Source: Alloscardovia macacae
Lineage (GTDB): Bacteria > Actinomycetota > Actinomycetes > Actinomycetales > Bifidobacteriaceae
Length of the DNA stretch: 64,000 bases
Assembly: GCF_002259705.1 (NCBI RefSeq)
Contig: NZ_MWWT01000007.1
Location: forward strand, 58,824-122,823
Reading direction: 5' to 3'
Below, piece after piece: positions 36,048 to 43,515 of the stretch. Made by a program: the position numbers and the translations under genes. Under the pieces are notes generated by a model. The model had not been told where the DNA came from, ran no database searches, and saw only the letters and a list, made by a program, of their open reading frames with translations. Each line of letters opens with the position of its first letter. The stretch's first letter is position 1.

Positions 36048-36935
36048 TTAATCTTCCTTCTTATTAACCAATGACTGCAGTGGGCCCACGACAAGCAGTA
36101 CGAGAACCATCAGCGTGACAGCGAGAGCAGATGCAAGACCTACAGACTGCTGAGTAAAAGCGAGTCGATATACCTGTACTCCAGGAACCATAGTCGAGGT
36201 TCCAGGCCCACCCTGAGTAGACATATAGACGATGTCAAAGCTGGCAAGCGCAGAAACTATGGTGAGAGTTAAGCACACACCTATCTGGCCTCGGAGGCCA
36301 GGAAGAGTTATAGCGAAGAGCTGACGCCACCATCCTGCCCCGTCTAGAGATGCCGCTTCATAAAGAGATGCATCTATTCCACCTATCCCCGAGAGAAGAA
36401 GTACTATGCAGAATCCGAGCTGTAACCAGAATCCTATAATTCCGACAGCTCCCAGTGCTACGCTCTGCTCGCCCAGCCAGACGTGTGTAAATTGACCTAA
36501 ACCAAGCGAACGCAAAATCTGGTTAATCGCGCCATGATCGGCCAGCATCCATGTCCACGCGACGCCTGCAGCAGCTCCCGGTATAACTCGCGGAAGAAAT
36601 AGGCAGACCTGGACGAACGAGCTGACGCTCTTCAGCTTAATATCCTTAATCAGAACAGCCACTATCAGACCTACGATGATAGGCATTATGGAGAAGAAGA
36701 TAATAAGGAAGAACGAATGCAGAATCGAGCCATACAGGTTAGAATCTGTAAAAATCTGTACGTAATTTCCTAAACCAACCCACGTGGCTACATCGATGCC
36801 ATTCCAATCATAGAGCGAGTACCACATGGTCTGAATGATCGGCCAGAGTACGAAGACTGCATAAAATAGGAAAGCTGGCAAAAGGAAAAGAAGACTGACC
36901 ATAAGAAGCCGCGGTCGGACACGTCGCTGTTTCAT
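36048..36935 (-). CDS. Carbohydrate ABC transporter permease, MalF type (second importer)
   Basis: A 295-residue permease with about six helices and the EAA loop (YEAASLDGAGWWRQLFAITLP). There are two adjacent ATG codons; the second (36935) is better spaced from AAGGA. It stops one base before the MalG gene start. It follows the receptor gene across a strong hairpin. Confidence 0.91.
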   Translation of the reverse strand: MKQRRVRPRLLMVSLLFLLPAFLFYAVFVLWPIIQTMWYSLYDWNGIDVATWVGLGNYVQIFTDSNLYGSILHSFFLIIFFSIMPIIVGLIVAVLIKDIKLKSVSSFVQVCLFLPRVIPGAAAGVAWTWMLADHGAINQILRSLGLGQFTHVWLGEQSVALGAVGIIGFWLQLGFCIVLLLSGIGGIDASLYEAASLDGAGWWRQLFAITLPGLRGQIGVCLTLTIVSALASFDIVYMSTQGGPGTSTMVPGVQVYRLAFTQQSVGLASALAVTLMVLVLLVVGPLQSLVNKKED

Positions 36936-36962
36936 CATTATCCTTACACTGTGAGTTCCTCT

Positions 36963-36997
36963 ATTGTGGGGAAGCTATTTCTCAGCTTCCCCACAAT
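36963..36997 (-). terminator. Intercistronic hairpin after the second sugar receptor
   Basis: Perfect 14-base arms ATTGTGGGGAAGCT/AGCTTCCCCACAAT have a 7-base loop and lie between the receptor stop and the permease start. There is no T-run on the minus strand. Same position and likely role as the hairpin at 30881. Confidence 0.72.
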
Positions 36998-37020
36998 CTT
37001 TTTCGAAGACCGAGGAAGAA

Positions 37021-38346
37021 TTACTTTACTTCAGAATCCCACTGCTTCTGAATCGCCTGAACAAACTGAGCAGGAGCCTGTGAACCATCGATCAGGGTCT
37101 GGAAGTTCGGTATAATACCACTTGCCTGCATAGCAGCAGTCGCGTTATTAATGTAATTCGTCGTGTTATTAGCCTTAACAAGACCAGACTCCGCCTCGAG
37201 AATCTGATTCAGTACAGGGTTATCGGACTTCCATGCACCTTCCATGATGGCAGGATATCCATGCTTAACTGCGAGCTGCTGAGCCTCATCACTAAGGGTA
37301 AAATCTATGAAAGCAGCTGCCGCATTCTTATGTTTCGAGTTCGCAGGAATACCATATGGCGTTACTGCATTCGAAGCAGCCGAACCAGCTTGGTCAGTCG
37401 TGTTTCCCGGATATGCGAAGAATCCTGCATCTGCACCAAGACCTTCATTAATGCTCGAGGAGAACCAGCTTCCTGAAGGGAAGAACAAGCCTTCCCCCTT
37501 ATTAAAACGACCGAGAGCAGTAGTACCATCCAGTGCTACGGCATCAGAACTGAAGTACCCCGCTTTAGCCCACTCCTGAATCTTTTCCGCAGCCTTCACA
37601 GCGCCATTTTCATCTATGCTCGACCCACTCTTCTGAAGGATCCAGTTATTTATAACATCTTTACCCGAGTTATTCGTCCACAAAGCCTGATAAATAAAGG
37701 ATGTTCCACCTTCTTTCGCCGGCATAATCATAGGGGTAATGCCAGCGTCCTTCGCAAGCTTCATATCAGCCTCGAGCTCTTCTACAGACTTCGGTGCTTC
37801 CGTAATACCCAGCTGTGCAGCTACTTTCGTATTCCAGTACATACCAGTCATGGACACAGCATCTGGAACAGCATAGAGATCGCCGGCCCCTACCTTTCCA
37901 TCACTGGAGGCACGGTAGTACACCGTCTGAGATTCAGGGATATCCCATCCATACAGCTTCGCATATTCCTCGAGACTGATCACATGCTTGCCCCGTACCG
38001 CTGACGTAATATCTGTAATCGCCGCCACATCAGGAGAATCAGCAGACGAGATGACACGTGGACCATTCTGAGCAGAAACATTATCCGGATCCCACGTTCC
38101 TTTAACTGTAATATTCGGATACTTCGCTTCGAATGCCTTAATGAGATCTTCATCAAAACTCTTCAAACCAGCACCATTCCAGAGAGTAAGAGTGATTTTC
38201 TCTGAGCCAAGATCTTTGCTCGCTGCTTCGGACTTCACATTCGACGAGCTGGCCGTGCCACCAGGAGCACACGCAGCCACGGATCCTATAAACGCTAATG
38301 CAGACAGTGCACTGATAGCCACTTTACTTATACGACTAATCGTCAT
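37021..38346 (-). CDS. Sugar-binding lipoprotein (second importer)
   Basis: A 441-residue family 1 solute receptor. The start at 38346 has AAGGAG at 7 bases. The lipoprotein signal ends in GSVAAC with C26. Mature motifs include ITLTLWNGAGLK near the N terminus and GLFFPSGSWFSS. It is transcribed away from a LacI gene, with two LacI-type operators in the gap between them, so it heads a repressor-controlled operon with MalF, MalG and GH13. Confidence 0.93.
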   Translation of the reverse strand: MTISRISKVAISALSALAFIGSVAACAPGGTASSSNVKSEAASKDLGSEKITLTLWNGAGLKSFDEDLIKAFEAKYPNITVKGTWDPDNVSAQNGPRVISSADSPDVAAITDITSAVRGKHVISLEEYAKLYGWDIPESQTVYYRASSDGKVGAGDLYAVPDAVSMTGMYWNTKVAAQLGITEAPKSVEELEADMKLAKDAGITPMIMPAKEGGTSFIYQALWTNNSGKDVINNWILQKSGSSIDENGAVKAAEKIQEWAKAGYFSSDAVALDGTTALGRFNKGEGLFFPSGSWFSSSINEGLGADAGFFAYPGNTTDQAGSAASNAVTPYGIPANSKHKNAAAAFIDFTLSDEAQQLAVKHGYPAIMEGAWKSDNPVLNQILEAESGLVKANNTTNYINNATAAMQASGIIPNFQTLIDGSQAPAQFVQAIQKQWDSEVK

Positions 38347-38391
38347 TGATTCTCTCCTTAACACCGATTTGTTCCACACTTAACTTTTTAG

Positions 38392-38403
38392 CTAAGCGCT
38401 TAG
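38392..38403. promoter_or_regulatory. LacI-family operator 1
   Basis: The perfect palindrome CTAAGCGCTTAG with a central CG is the classic LacI-family core (TAAGCGCTTA). It lies 46 bases upstream of the receptor start, in the divergent promoter region. Confidence 0.7.
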
Positions 38404-38470
38404 GTATCAATATACACCATATATTTCTTAATGCGCAAGTTTTAAAGAAAAAATTATCCAAAATATTTCA

Positions 38471-38480
38471 TAAGCGTTTA
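38471..38480. promoter_or_regulatory. LacI-family operator 2
   Basis: TAAGCGTTTA differs by one base from the core of operator 1, lies 79 bases from it, and is 80 bases upstream of the divergent LacI gene. The pair would allow joint control of the receptor operon and the repressor, with possible looping. Confidence 0.65.
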
Positions 38481-38559
38481 GCCTTATGATACGGTAGATA
38501 GAGAAAGCACTCATCTCAGACTTGGTATAATCATGATGACCCATCATCAAGGAGGATAC

Positions 38560-39579
38560 ATGAAAAAAGCCACCATAGCCGATGTAGCAGAAGCTGCCGG
38601 AGTATCCACCTATACCGTTTCGAGAGCATTACGAGGACTCAAGCATGTTAACGAAGAGACCAGAAAGAAAGTCCTCGAGGCCGCAAAGAAGCTGAACTAT
38701 TCAGCATCGCCTACCGCTGCAGCCCTCGCCACAGGACGTACGAACCGTATAGCACTCCTCGTCCGTGAAAATCTCAGTGGGTGGTTCACGGGTGAGATAA
38801 CAGAGGGAATATACGACACCTTATTCCCCCAGGAATATGACCTCATACTCTACCGTGCCGGTAACGAGAACGAACGTAGTGAATTCTTCCGCAGGCGCAG
38901 AGCTAATCAGAATGCAGATGCGCTCATTATCTCGGGCTTCGGACCGAATGAAGAAGAACGCGATGCCCTCGCTAAACTCGACATGCCCATAGTATCTATT
39001 AATGCTTCACACGCAGAATATGCACATGCATCAGTATCCATACATGACATCGCAGGGGAAGAATCCGCAGTGCGGTACCTTGCGGCATTAGGTCATACTC
39101 GTTTCGCCTACATAGGACGCGCAAACCGCACATACACCTGGGGAGACGATGAGCGCTTACTCGGTTATCAGAACGCAGTATCCGAACTACACCTGAATAA
39201 TCGCGGAACTTTCGAACTTAATGAAGAAAGCGCCGAAAATATGCGCAGTATTATAGCGGAAATCATAGCTATGCCAGATCCGCCTACAGCACTGTGCATT
39301 TGGTCAGACACATACGCTTTAAAAGCCGTTCATGAACTTCGCCGGATGGGCATACGCTGTCCTGAAGATATTTCTGTCATAGGCTTCGATGGGCAACCTG
39401 CCGCTCTGGACGCTGGTTTATCTACGGTCCAGCAGCCTGCACGCGAAATAGGAGCTCAAGCAGCTCAGATAGCGCTTGATTTATTTAATAAGAAGGACGT
39501 AACCGAGAATCATCTCATTCTCCCTACACGTGTTATACCATTAGATACGACCAGCACATGCCTTCCCCCGACCCGCTAG
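38560..39579 (+). CDS. LacI-family transcriptional repressor (divergent)
   Basis: A 339-residue regulator starting at 38560 behind AAGGAGG. The helix-turn-helix is ATIADVAEAAGVSTYTVSRAL, and the effector domain is of the LacI type (VIGFDGQPAALDAG near the end). It is divergent from the second sugar importer and almost certainly binds the two TAAGCG[C/T]TTA sites between them. An esterase gene follows 7 bases after its stop. Confidence 0.94.
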   Translation: MKKATIADVAEAAGVSTYTVSRALRGLKHVNEETRKKVLEAAKKLNYSASPTAAALATGRTNRIALLVRENLSGWFTGEITEGIYDTLFPQEYDLILYRAGNENERSEFFRRRRANQNADALIISGFGPNEEERDALAKLDMPIVSINASHAEYAHASVSIHDIAGEESAVRYLAALGHTRFAYIGRANRTYTWGDDERLLGYQNAVSELHLNNRGTFELNEESAENMRSIIAEIIAMPDPPTALCIWSDTYALKAVHELRRMGIRCPEDISVIGFDGQPAALDAGLSTVQQPAREIGAQAAQIALDLFNKKDVTENHLILPTRVIPLDTTSTCLPPTR

Positions 39580-39586
39580 GAGTGTC

Positions 39587-40408
39587 ATGCAGTATCTTTC
39601 TGAGTCCATCGCCGGCATCGACGGCACAAACGGCACGCTTTTCGCCTATATTCTGGACAATTCTTCCGAAATATCCCTCGACCGCACGCGTCCCGCAGTT
39701 CTCATCCTTCCGGGAGGCGGATACGAGATGACCTCGGACCGCGAAGCAGAGCCTATAGCCATGCAGTTCCTCGCAGCAGGATACCAGGCGTTCGTCCTGC
39801 GCTATAGCGTGAAGCCATCGCTCTACCCTACGGCTCTCGTACAGGCTGCCACCGCCATGCAGCTCATCCGCGAGCGCGCCACCGAGTACCATGTCGATCC
39901 CCAGAAGGTGGCTGTTCTGGGCTTTTCTGCTGGCGGTCACCTCGCTGCGAATCTCGCGACGAGTGCCGGAGATGAGGATATTCGCGCTCACGGTCTCGAC
40001 CCTGATGCTGTACGTCCAAACGGCCTTCTGCTCGCCTATCCAGTGATATCTTCCGGCGAGTATGCACACCGCGGCAGCTTCGCAGCTCTCCTCGGCGAGC
40101 GCGCAGACGATTCGAAGATGCTCGAGAAGCTCAGCCTCGAACATCACGTCGATGCGAAGACTCCACCGACTTTCCTCTGGCACACCATGCCAGACGAGAC
40201 AGTGCCTGTGGAAAATTCCCTTTTCTTTATTCAGGCGTGTAAGGCAGCTGGCGTAGAAGTGGAAGCGCACCTCTATCCACGCGGCGGCCACGGCCAGTCA
40301 TTAGGGAGCGTGGAAACTGCTCGCAGGGGCGATCCCGCAGATGCAGAGCCAAGCGTGAAATCATGGATAAACCTAGCACTTGCATGGTTTCAGAGAGAGT
40401 TCGCTTAG
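39587..40408 (+). CDS. Alpha/beta hydrolase, acetyl-esterase-like
   Basis: A 273-residue cytoplasmic serine esterase. The oxyanion-hole motif is LPGGGYEM and the nucleophile elbow is GFSAGGH. A late Asp (TMPDETVPV) and His (GGHGQS) complete a likely triad. Similar small esterases remove acetyl groups from sugars or xylans. It shares a transcript with the LacI gene (AGGAG overlaps the repressor's end), so deacetylation of the imported oligosaccharide is a reasonable guess. It ends directly against the next, convergent gene with no spacer. Confidence 0.85.
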   Translation: MQYLSESIAGIDGTNGTLFAYILDNSSEISLDRTRPAVLILPGGGYEMTSDREAEPIAMQFLAAGYQAFVLRYSVKPSLYPTALVQAATAMQLIRERATEYHVDPQKVAVLGFSAGGHLAANLATSAGDEDIRAHGLDPDAVRPNGLLLAYPVISSGEYAHRGSFAALLGERADDSKMLEKLSLEHHVDAKTPPTFLWHTMPDETVPVENSLFFIQACKAAGVEVEAHLYPRGGHGQSLGSVETARRGDPADAEPSVKSWINLALAWFQREFA

Positions 40409-41044
40409 CTAGCTTCTCGCCACCGGCAGATTCCACTTCCTATACACGGCTATGCCGCGCACGAGGATGACCACGAGCATACCCACCCATATGCCCCAGG
40501 CCACGTAGCCTGCACTCATCAGGTAAGCACACGGCACCGCCCCCACGAGTGATGCCACCGCGTAAATGTCCGTATGAAAGATCTGCGGAAGTTGGTTTAC
40601 GAAAATGTCGCGAGCGAGGCCACCTCCCACGCCCGTCATCACGCCACAGAAGACGAGAAGGAAGATGTTCTGCGGATACAGCGCGTACGCCACGCGGATG
40701 CCTACAGCAGTAAAAATGCCCAGACCTATGGCATCGGCTACGAGTAGCAGCTTACTGTACGCCACGCGGCGCTTAATGATGTCTGTGTTCACGTCGAAAT
40801 ACGCGATAGCAAAAATGATGACAGACGTCAGTGCCGAGACGACCACATACGCGGGATTCACGAACGCTCCGAGCGGGAAGCTGCCCAACATCACATCGCG
40901 AATCATGCCGCCAAACGTGGCCGTGACTACGCCTATGACCACCACTCCGAAGAAATCCATCTTCGACTTCATGGCCACGAGGGCACCCGAAATGGCGAAA
41001 GCTACAGTGCCTATCATTTCGAGGGCGAAGATGGACTGATTCAT
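40409..41044 (-). CDS. UPF0126/TRIC-type membrane protein
   Basis: A 211-residue inner membrane protein of about seven helices with two internal repeats, each holding a GG motif at a helix kink (TATFGGMIRDVMLG and GVGGGLARDIFVNQLP). The family (YadS-like) is related by fold to TRIC cation channels, and some members transport glycine. It overlaps the amino acid permease stop by 4 bases, so the two are translated together, which fits an amino-acid link. Confidence 0.88.
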   Translation of the reverse strand: MNQSIFALEMIGTVAFAISGALVAMKSKMDFFGVVVIGVVTATFGGMIRDVMLGSFPLGAFVNPAYVVVSALTSVIIFAIAYFDVNTDIIKRRVAYSKLLLVADAIGLGIFTAVGIRVAYALYPQNIFLLVFCGVMTGVGGGLARDIFVNQLPQIFHTDIYAVASLVGAVPCAYLMSAGYVAWGIWVGMLVVILVRGIAVYRKWNLPVARS

Positions 41045-42567
41045 GCTTTTTCAGCACCTCCTTCGAAGTTTCCTTCGAGCAGCGAATGCCGGTACGAGTA
41101 CGCGAAGTAGATGACTATGCCCACAGCCAGCCACACGAGGAAGCGGATCCAGGTGAGCACGGACAGGTACATCATAACGAACAGGCAGGCGAGCGCTATG
41201 AGCACCGGGAACCATGGCGAGCCAGGCGCCTTAAACGCACGCTCGAGGTCCGGACGCTTACGCCTCATGATAGGCACTCCCACACACACGAGAACGAAGG
41301 CAGACAGCGTACCTATATTCACCATGTCCGCGAGCACACTCAGGTCCAGCGTGGAGGCGATGAGAGCCACCACGATGCTCGAGACTATCTGCAGCTTCAC
41401 CGGCACGCCATGCTCATTCGTGCGCGAGATCTTCTCTGGAAGCAGGTGGTCGCGGCTCATAGCGAAGACCACGCGAGTAAGACCCAGCAGAAGCACCATC
41501 ACTACCGTGGTAAGGCCCACGAGGATGCCGAAGGAGATGATCTTCGCCGCCCAGCTCGCCCCCACGAGCTCGAAAGCGGTAGACAGAGATGGGTTCTTTA
41601 CAGCGGCCAGCTGCGTGTAGGACACCATGCCGGAAGTGACGAGCGTAACGAGCACATAGAGCAGAACCACGATGCCCAGGCCCAGCATGATTCCGCGTGG
41701 TACCGTGCGCTTCGGATCCTTCGCTTCTTCCGAAGCCGTAGCGATGATGTCGAATCCTACGAAGGCGAAGAAAACGAGAGCTGCACCAGAAAGCACTCCA
41801 CTCCATCCATACATGGTGGCCTGGCTGGCCGTGAGCCACTGGAGGAGAGGCTGTTCGAGAGTAGCTAACGCTCCAGAAGCTCCAGATCCCGCCGCCGCAG
41901 ATGACGCAGATGCCGCCACAGGCTGGGCGTCCGGAACGAGCGGCACGAGGTTCTCCGGTTTAAAGTAGAAGAAGCCTGCCACGATGATGAAGAGCACTAC
42001 GCCCACTTTCACCACAGTGAGTATGGCGTCGAAACGGCTGGATATCTTCGTGCCCACCACGAGCAGGGCTGTGAAGAAGGCTACGATGACCACCGGCGCG
42101 AAGTCTATGGTAAGACCTCCAGGAATCTGCCACTGCGTCACGAGATCTACACCCATAAGATGGAAGAAGTCCCTGAGGTACAGTCCCCAGTACTTCGCTA
42201 TAACCGAGGCAGCCATGAGCATCTCGAGGATAAGATCCCAGCCTATAATCCAGGCTATGAACTCGCCGAGCGTAGTATACGTAAACGTATATGCCGAGCC
42301 GGCGGCTGGCACCATGGAGGCAAACTCTGCATAACACAGTGCCACACCTGCACACACTGCCCCTGCGATGATAAAGCTGAGGATGGCTCCCGGCCCCGCA
42401 TGGGAGGCTATAGCCTGTGCTCCCACGGAGAAGATACCGGCGCCCACGGCCACCGCTACAGCGAGAGTGGCCATGTCCCACACACCGAGTCCGCGCTTCA
42501 GGGAGTGGCCTTCGGAGTGCGTCTGCTCCAGTGCAGTTTCTATGGATTTAACTCTAAATAGATTCAC
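41041..42567 (-). CDS. APC-superfamily amino acid permease, cationic amino acid transporter type
   Basis: A 12-helix or larger inner membrane transporter. It has the CAT/YfnA-type N terminus VNLFRVKSIETALE, the helix 1 unwinding motif GAGIFSVGAQAI, and FAFVGFDIIATASEEAKDPKRTVP in the middle. The start is placed at the GTG at 42567 (508 residues), because the family begins at this point and the 54 codons upstream are Arg/Pro-rich without a site; an ATG at 42729 is the alternative. An unusual Ala/Ser-rich loop near 250-275 (PVAASASSAAAGSGASGA) is probably external. It forms a two-gene operon with the UPF0126 gene. Confidence 0.88.
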   Translation of the reverse strand: MNLFRVKSIETALEQTHSEGHSLKRGLGVWDMATLAVAVAVGAGIFSVGAQAIASHAGPGAILSFIIAGAVCAGVALCYAEFASMVPAAGSAYTFTYTTLGEFIAWIIGWDLILEMLMAASVIAKYWGLYLRDFFHLMGVDLVTQWQIPGGLTIDFAPVVIVAFFTALLVVGTKISSRFDAILTVVKVGVVLFIIVAGFFYFKPENLVPLVPDAQPVAASASSAAAGSGASGALATLEQPLLQWLTASQATMYGWSGVLSGAALVFFAFVGFDIIATASEEAKDPKRTVPRGIMLGLGIVVLLYVLVTLVTSGMVSYTQLAAVKNPSLSTAFELVGASWAAKIISFGILVGLTTVVMVLLLGLTRVVFAMSRDHLLPEKISRTNEHGVPVKLQIVSSIVVALIASTLDLSVLADMVNIGTLSAFVLVCVGVPIMRRKRPDLERAFKAPGSPWFPVLIALACLFVMMYLSVLTWIRFLVWLAVGIVIYFAYSYRHSLLEGNFEGGAEKA

Positions 42568-42942
42568 GAGTCTTACTGTATCGGAGACCCCGTACGCGTA
42601 GGGGCGCGGGAGCCTGAGCGAGGAAAACACGGTGCGGGGAAGCGTGAGACGAGGCGAGTCAAGCCGCGTAGAGTGTGGAATGCGACGCTTACAGGGCATC
42701 CACTCGGCAGCTTCTTTCTTCTCTGACAAGTAACCAGCTCAGCGAACGCACACACGCCGAAGACCCCTGGAAAAACATGCGCGTGGGCTTGGAGCCTGGA
42801 CAGAACTCTGACCACATTATCTCCAAGGAAAGCATGCGCGAGTACTACACAGCACACCCTGTGCTCATAGACTAACCTAAAGCATTCGGGGTGGGAATCT
42901 CTGTGACGAGGTTTCCACCCCATTTGTGTGCGCGGTGTGAAT
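42568..42942. other. Region upstream of the amino acid permease without a clear gene
   Basis: If the permease starts at the GTG, this gap holds its promoter and a G-rich, repeat-poor stretch. I see no convincing small gene. Confidence 0.4.
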
Positions 42943-43059
42943 ATGGCCTGTTTGTAGTCACGAATGACACTGCCCGAAAAGCGAAAATCGGCGGGATTCT
43001 GCGAAAGCTTGTCTTGAGTTTATGAATCGAACGGTCATTCGTGACTACAAACAGGCCAT
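42943..43059. repeat. Inverted-repeat element, copy A
   Basis: Perfect 26-base arms (42943-42968 and 43034-43059) surround 65 bases. The inner 18 bases of each arm, TTTGTAGTCACGAATGAC, are identical to those of the element at 61192-61287, and the centre shares a GTCTTGAGTT word with the reverse complement of that element. There is no coding content. It resembles a MITE or a REP-like palindrome. Confidence 0.8.
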
Positions 43060-43145
43060 TTCCGCGGAAAAATTCTCATTGCACAGCGCGGGTATCTGGA
43101 CCTCCCCATCCCCACCCCATCCTCCCCACCCACCCCACAGCCATT

Positions 43146-43337
43146 CCCAGCTTTCTTTCAGGTTTTACTGGGGGTGTCATTCAGGTTCGTAGTGTTATAT
43201 AGATGCTAACGCAAGGAAGGTAGCATACATCACAGCCTTCCCCGAGATAACTTAAACTCCTTTCTTCTCTTTCTCTCTGAAGAAGGCCCGCTTCGACCAC
43301 ACACTGTCGGTTACGAAGCGGGCCTTCTTTTTCTCCC
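43146..43337 (+). ncRNA. Candidate small RNA family, copy 1
   Basis: One of three related intergenic elements. In order: CCCAGCTTTCTT, GTGTCATTCAGGTTCG, a GTGTTA...TAACGC stem, GCAAGGAAGG, a GGAAGG...CCTTCC stem, CCCCGAGATAACTTAA, the CU-rich tract CTCCTTTCTTCTC, and a strong terminator (16-base arms 43280-43295 and 43314-43329, then a T-run). A promoter with -10 TATATA near 43196-43201 or one farther upstream is possible. The CU tract is complementary to ribosome-binding sequence GAAAGGAG. No open frame explains the conservation. Confidence 0.55.
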
Positions 43338-43339
43338 TT

Positions 43340-43364
43340 GATTTCTCCCTCGATTTCTCCCTCG
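43340..43364. repeat. Two tandem copies of a 12-base word
   Basis: GATTTCTCCCTC is repeated directly just after the terminator of the small-RNA candidate. This is probably replication slippage. Confidence 0.6.
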
Positions 43365-43372
43365 AAAATAAC

Positions 43373-43493
43373 GTGTGCCGAGCCTGGCGCCGCCCACGAA
43401 GACCACCTCCTCGGGATCAGTGCTCTGTAAGCCCAGCAGAGCACTGCCTGAGTTCCCTTATTTTCTTCGCGAGCGCGCACCGGCTCGGCACAC
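43373..43493 (-). repeat. Nested inverted repeat at the 3' end of the GH101 gene
   Basis: Perfect 12-base outer arms GTGTGCCGAGCC/GGCTCGGCACAC (43373-43384 and 43482-43493) enclose a perfect 10-base inner hairpin CAGTGCTCTG/CAGAGCACTG (43418-43427 and 43437-43446). On the minus strand it follows the GH101 stop and leads into GTTATTTTCG, so termination is one likely role. Confidence 0.65.
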
Positions 43494-43515
43494 TATCCTC
43501 TATCTGGTGTTACCC

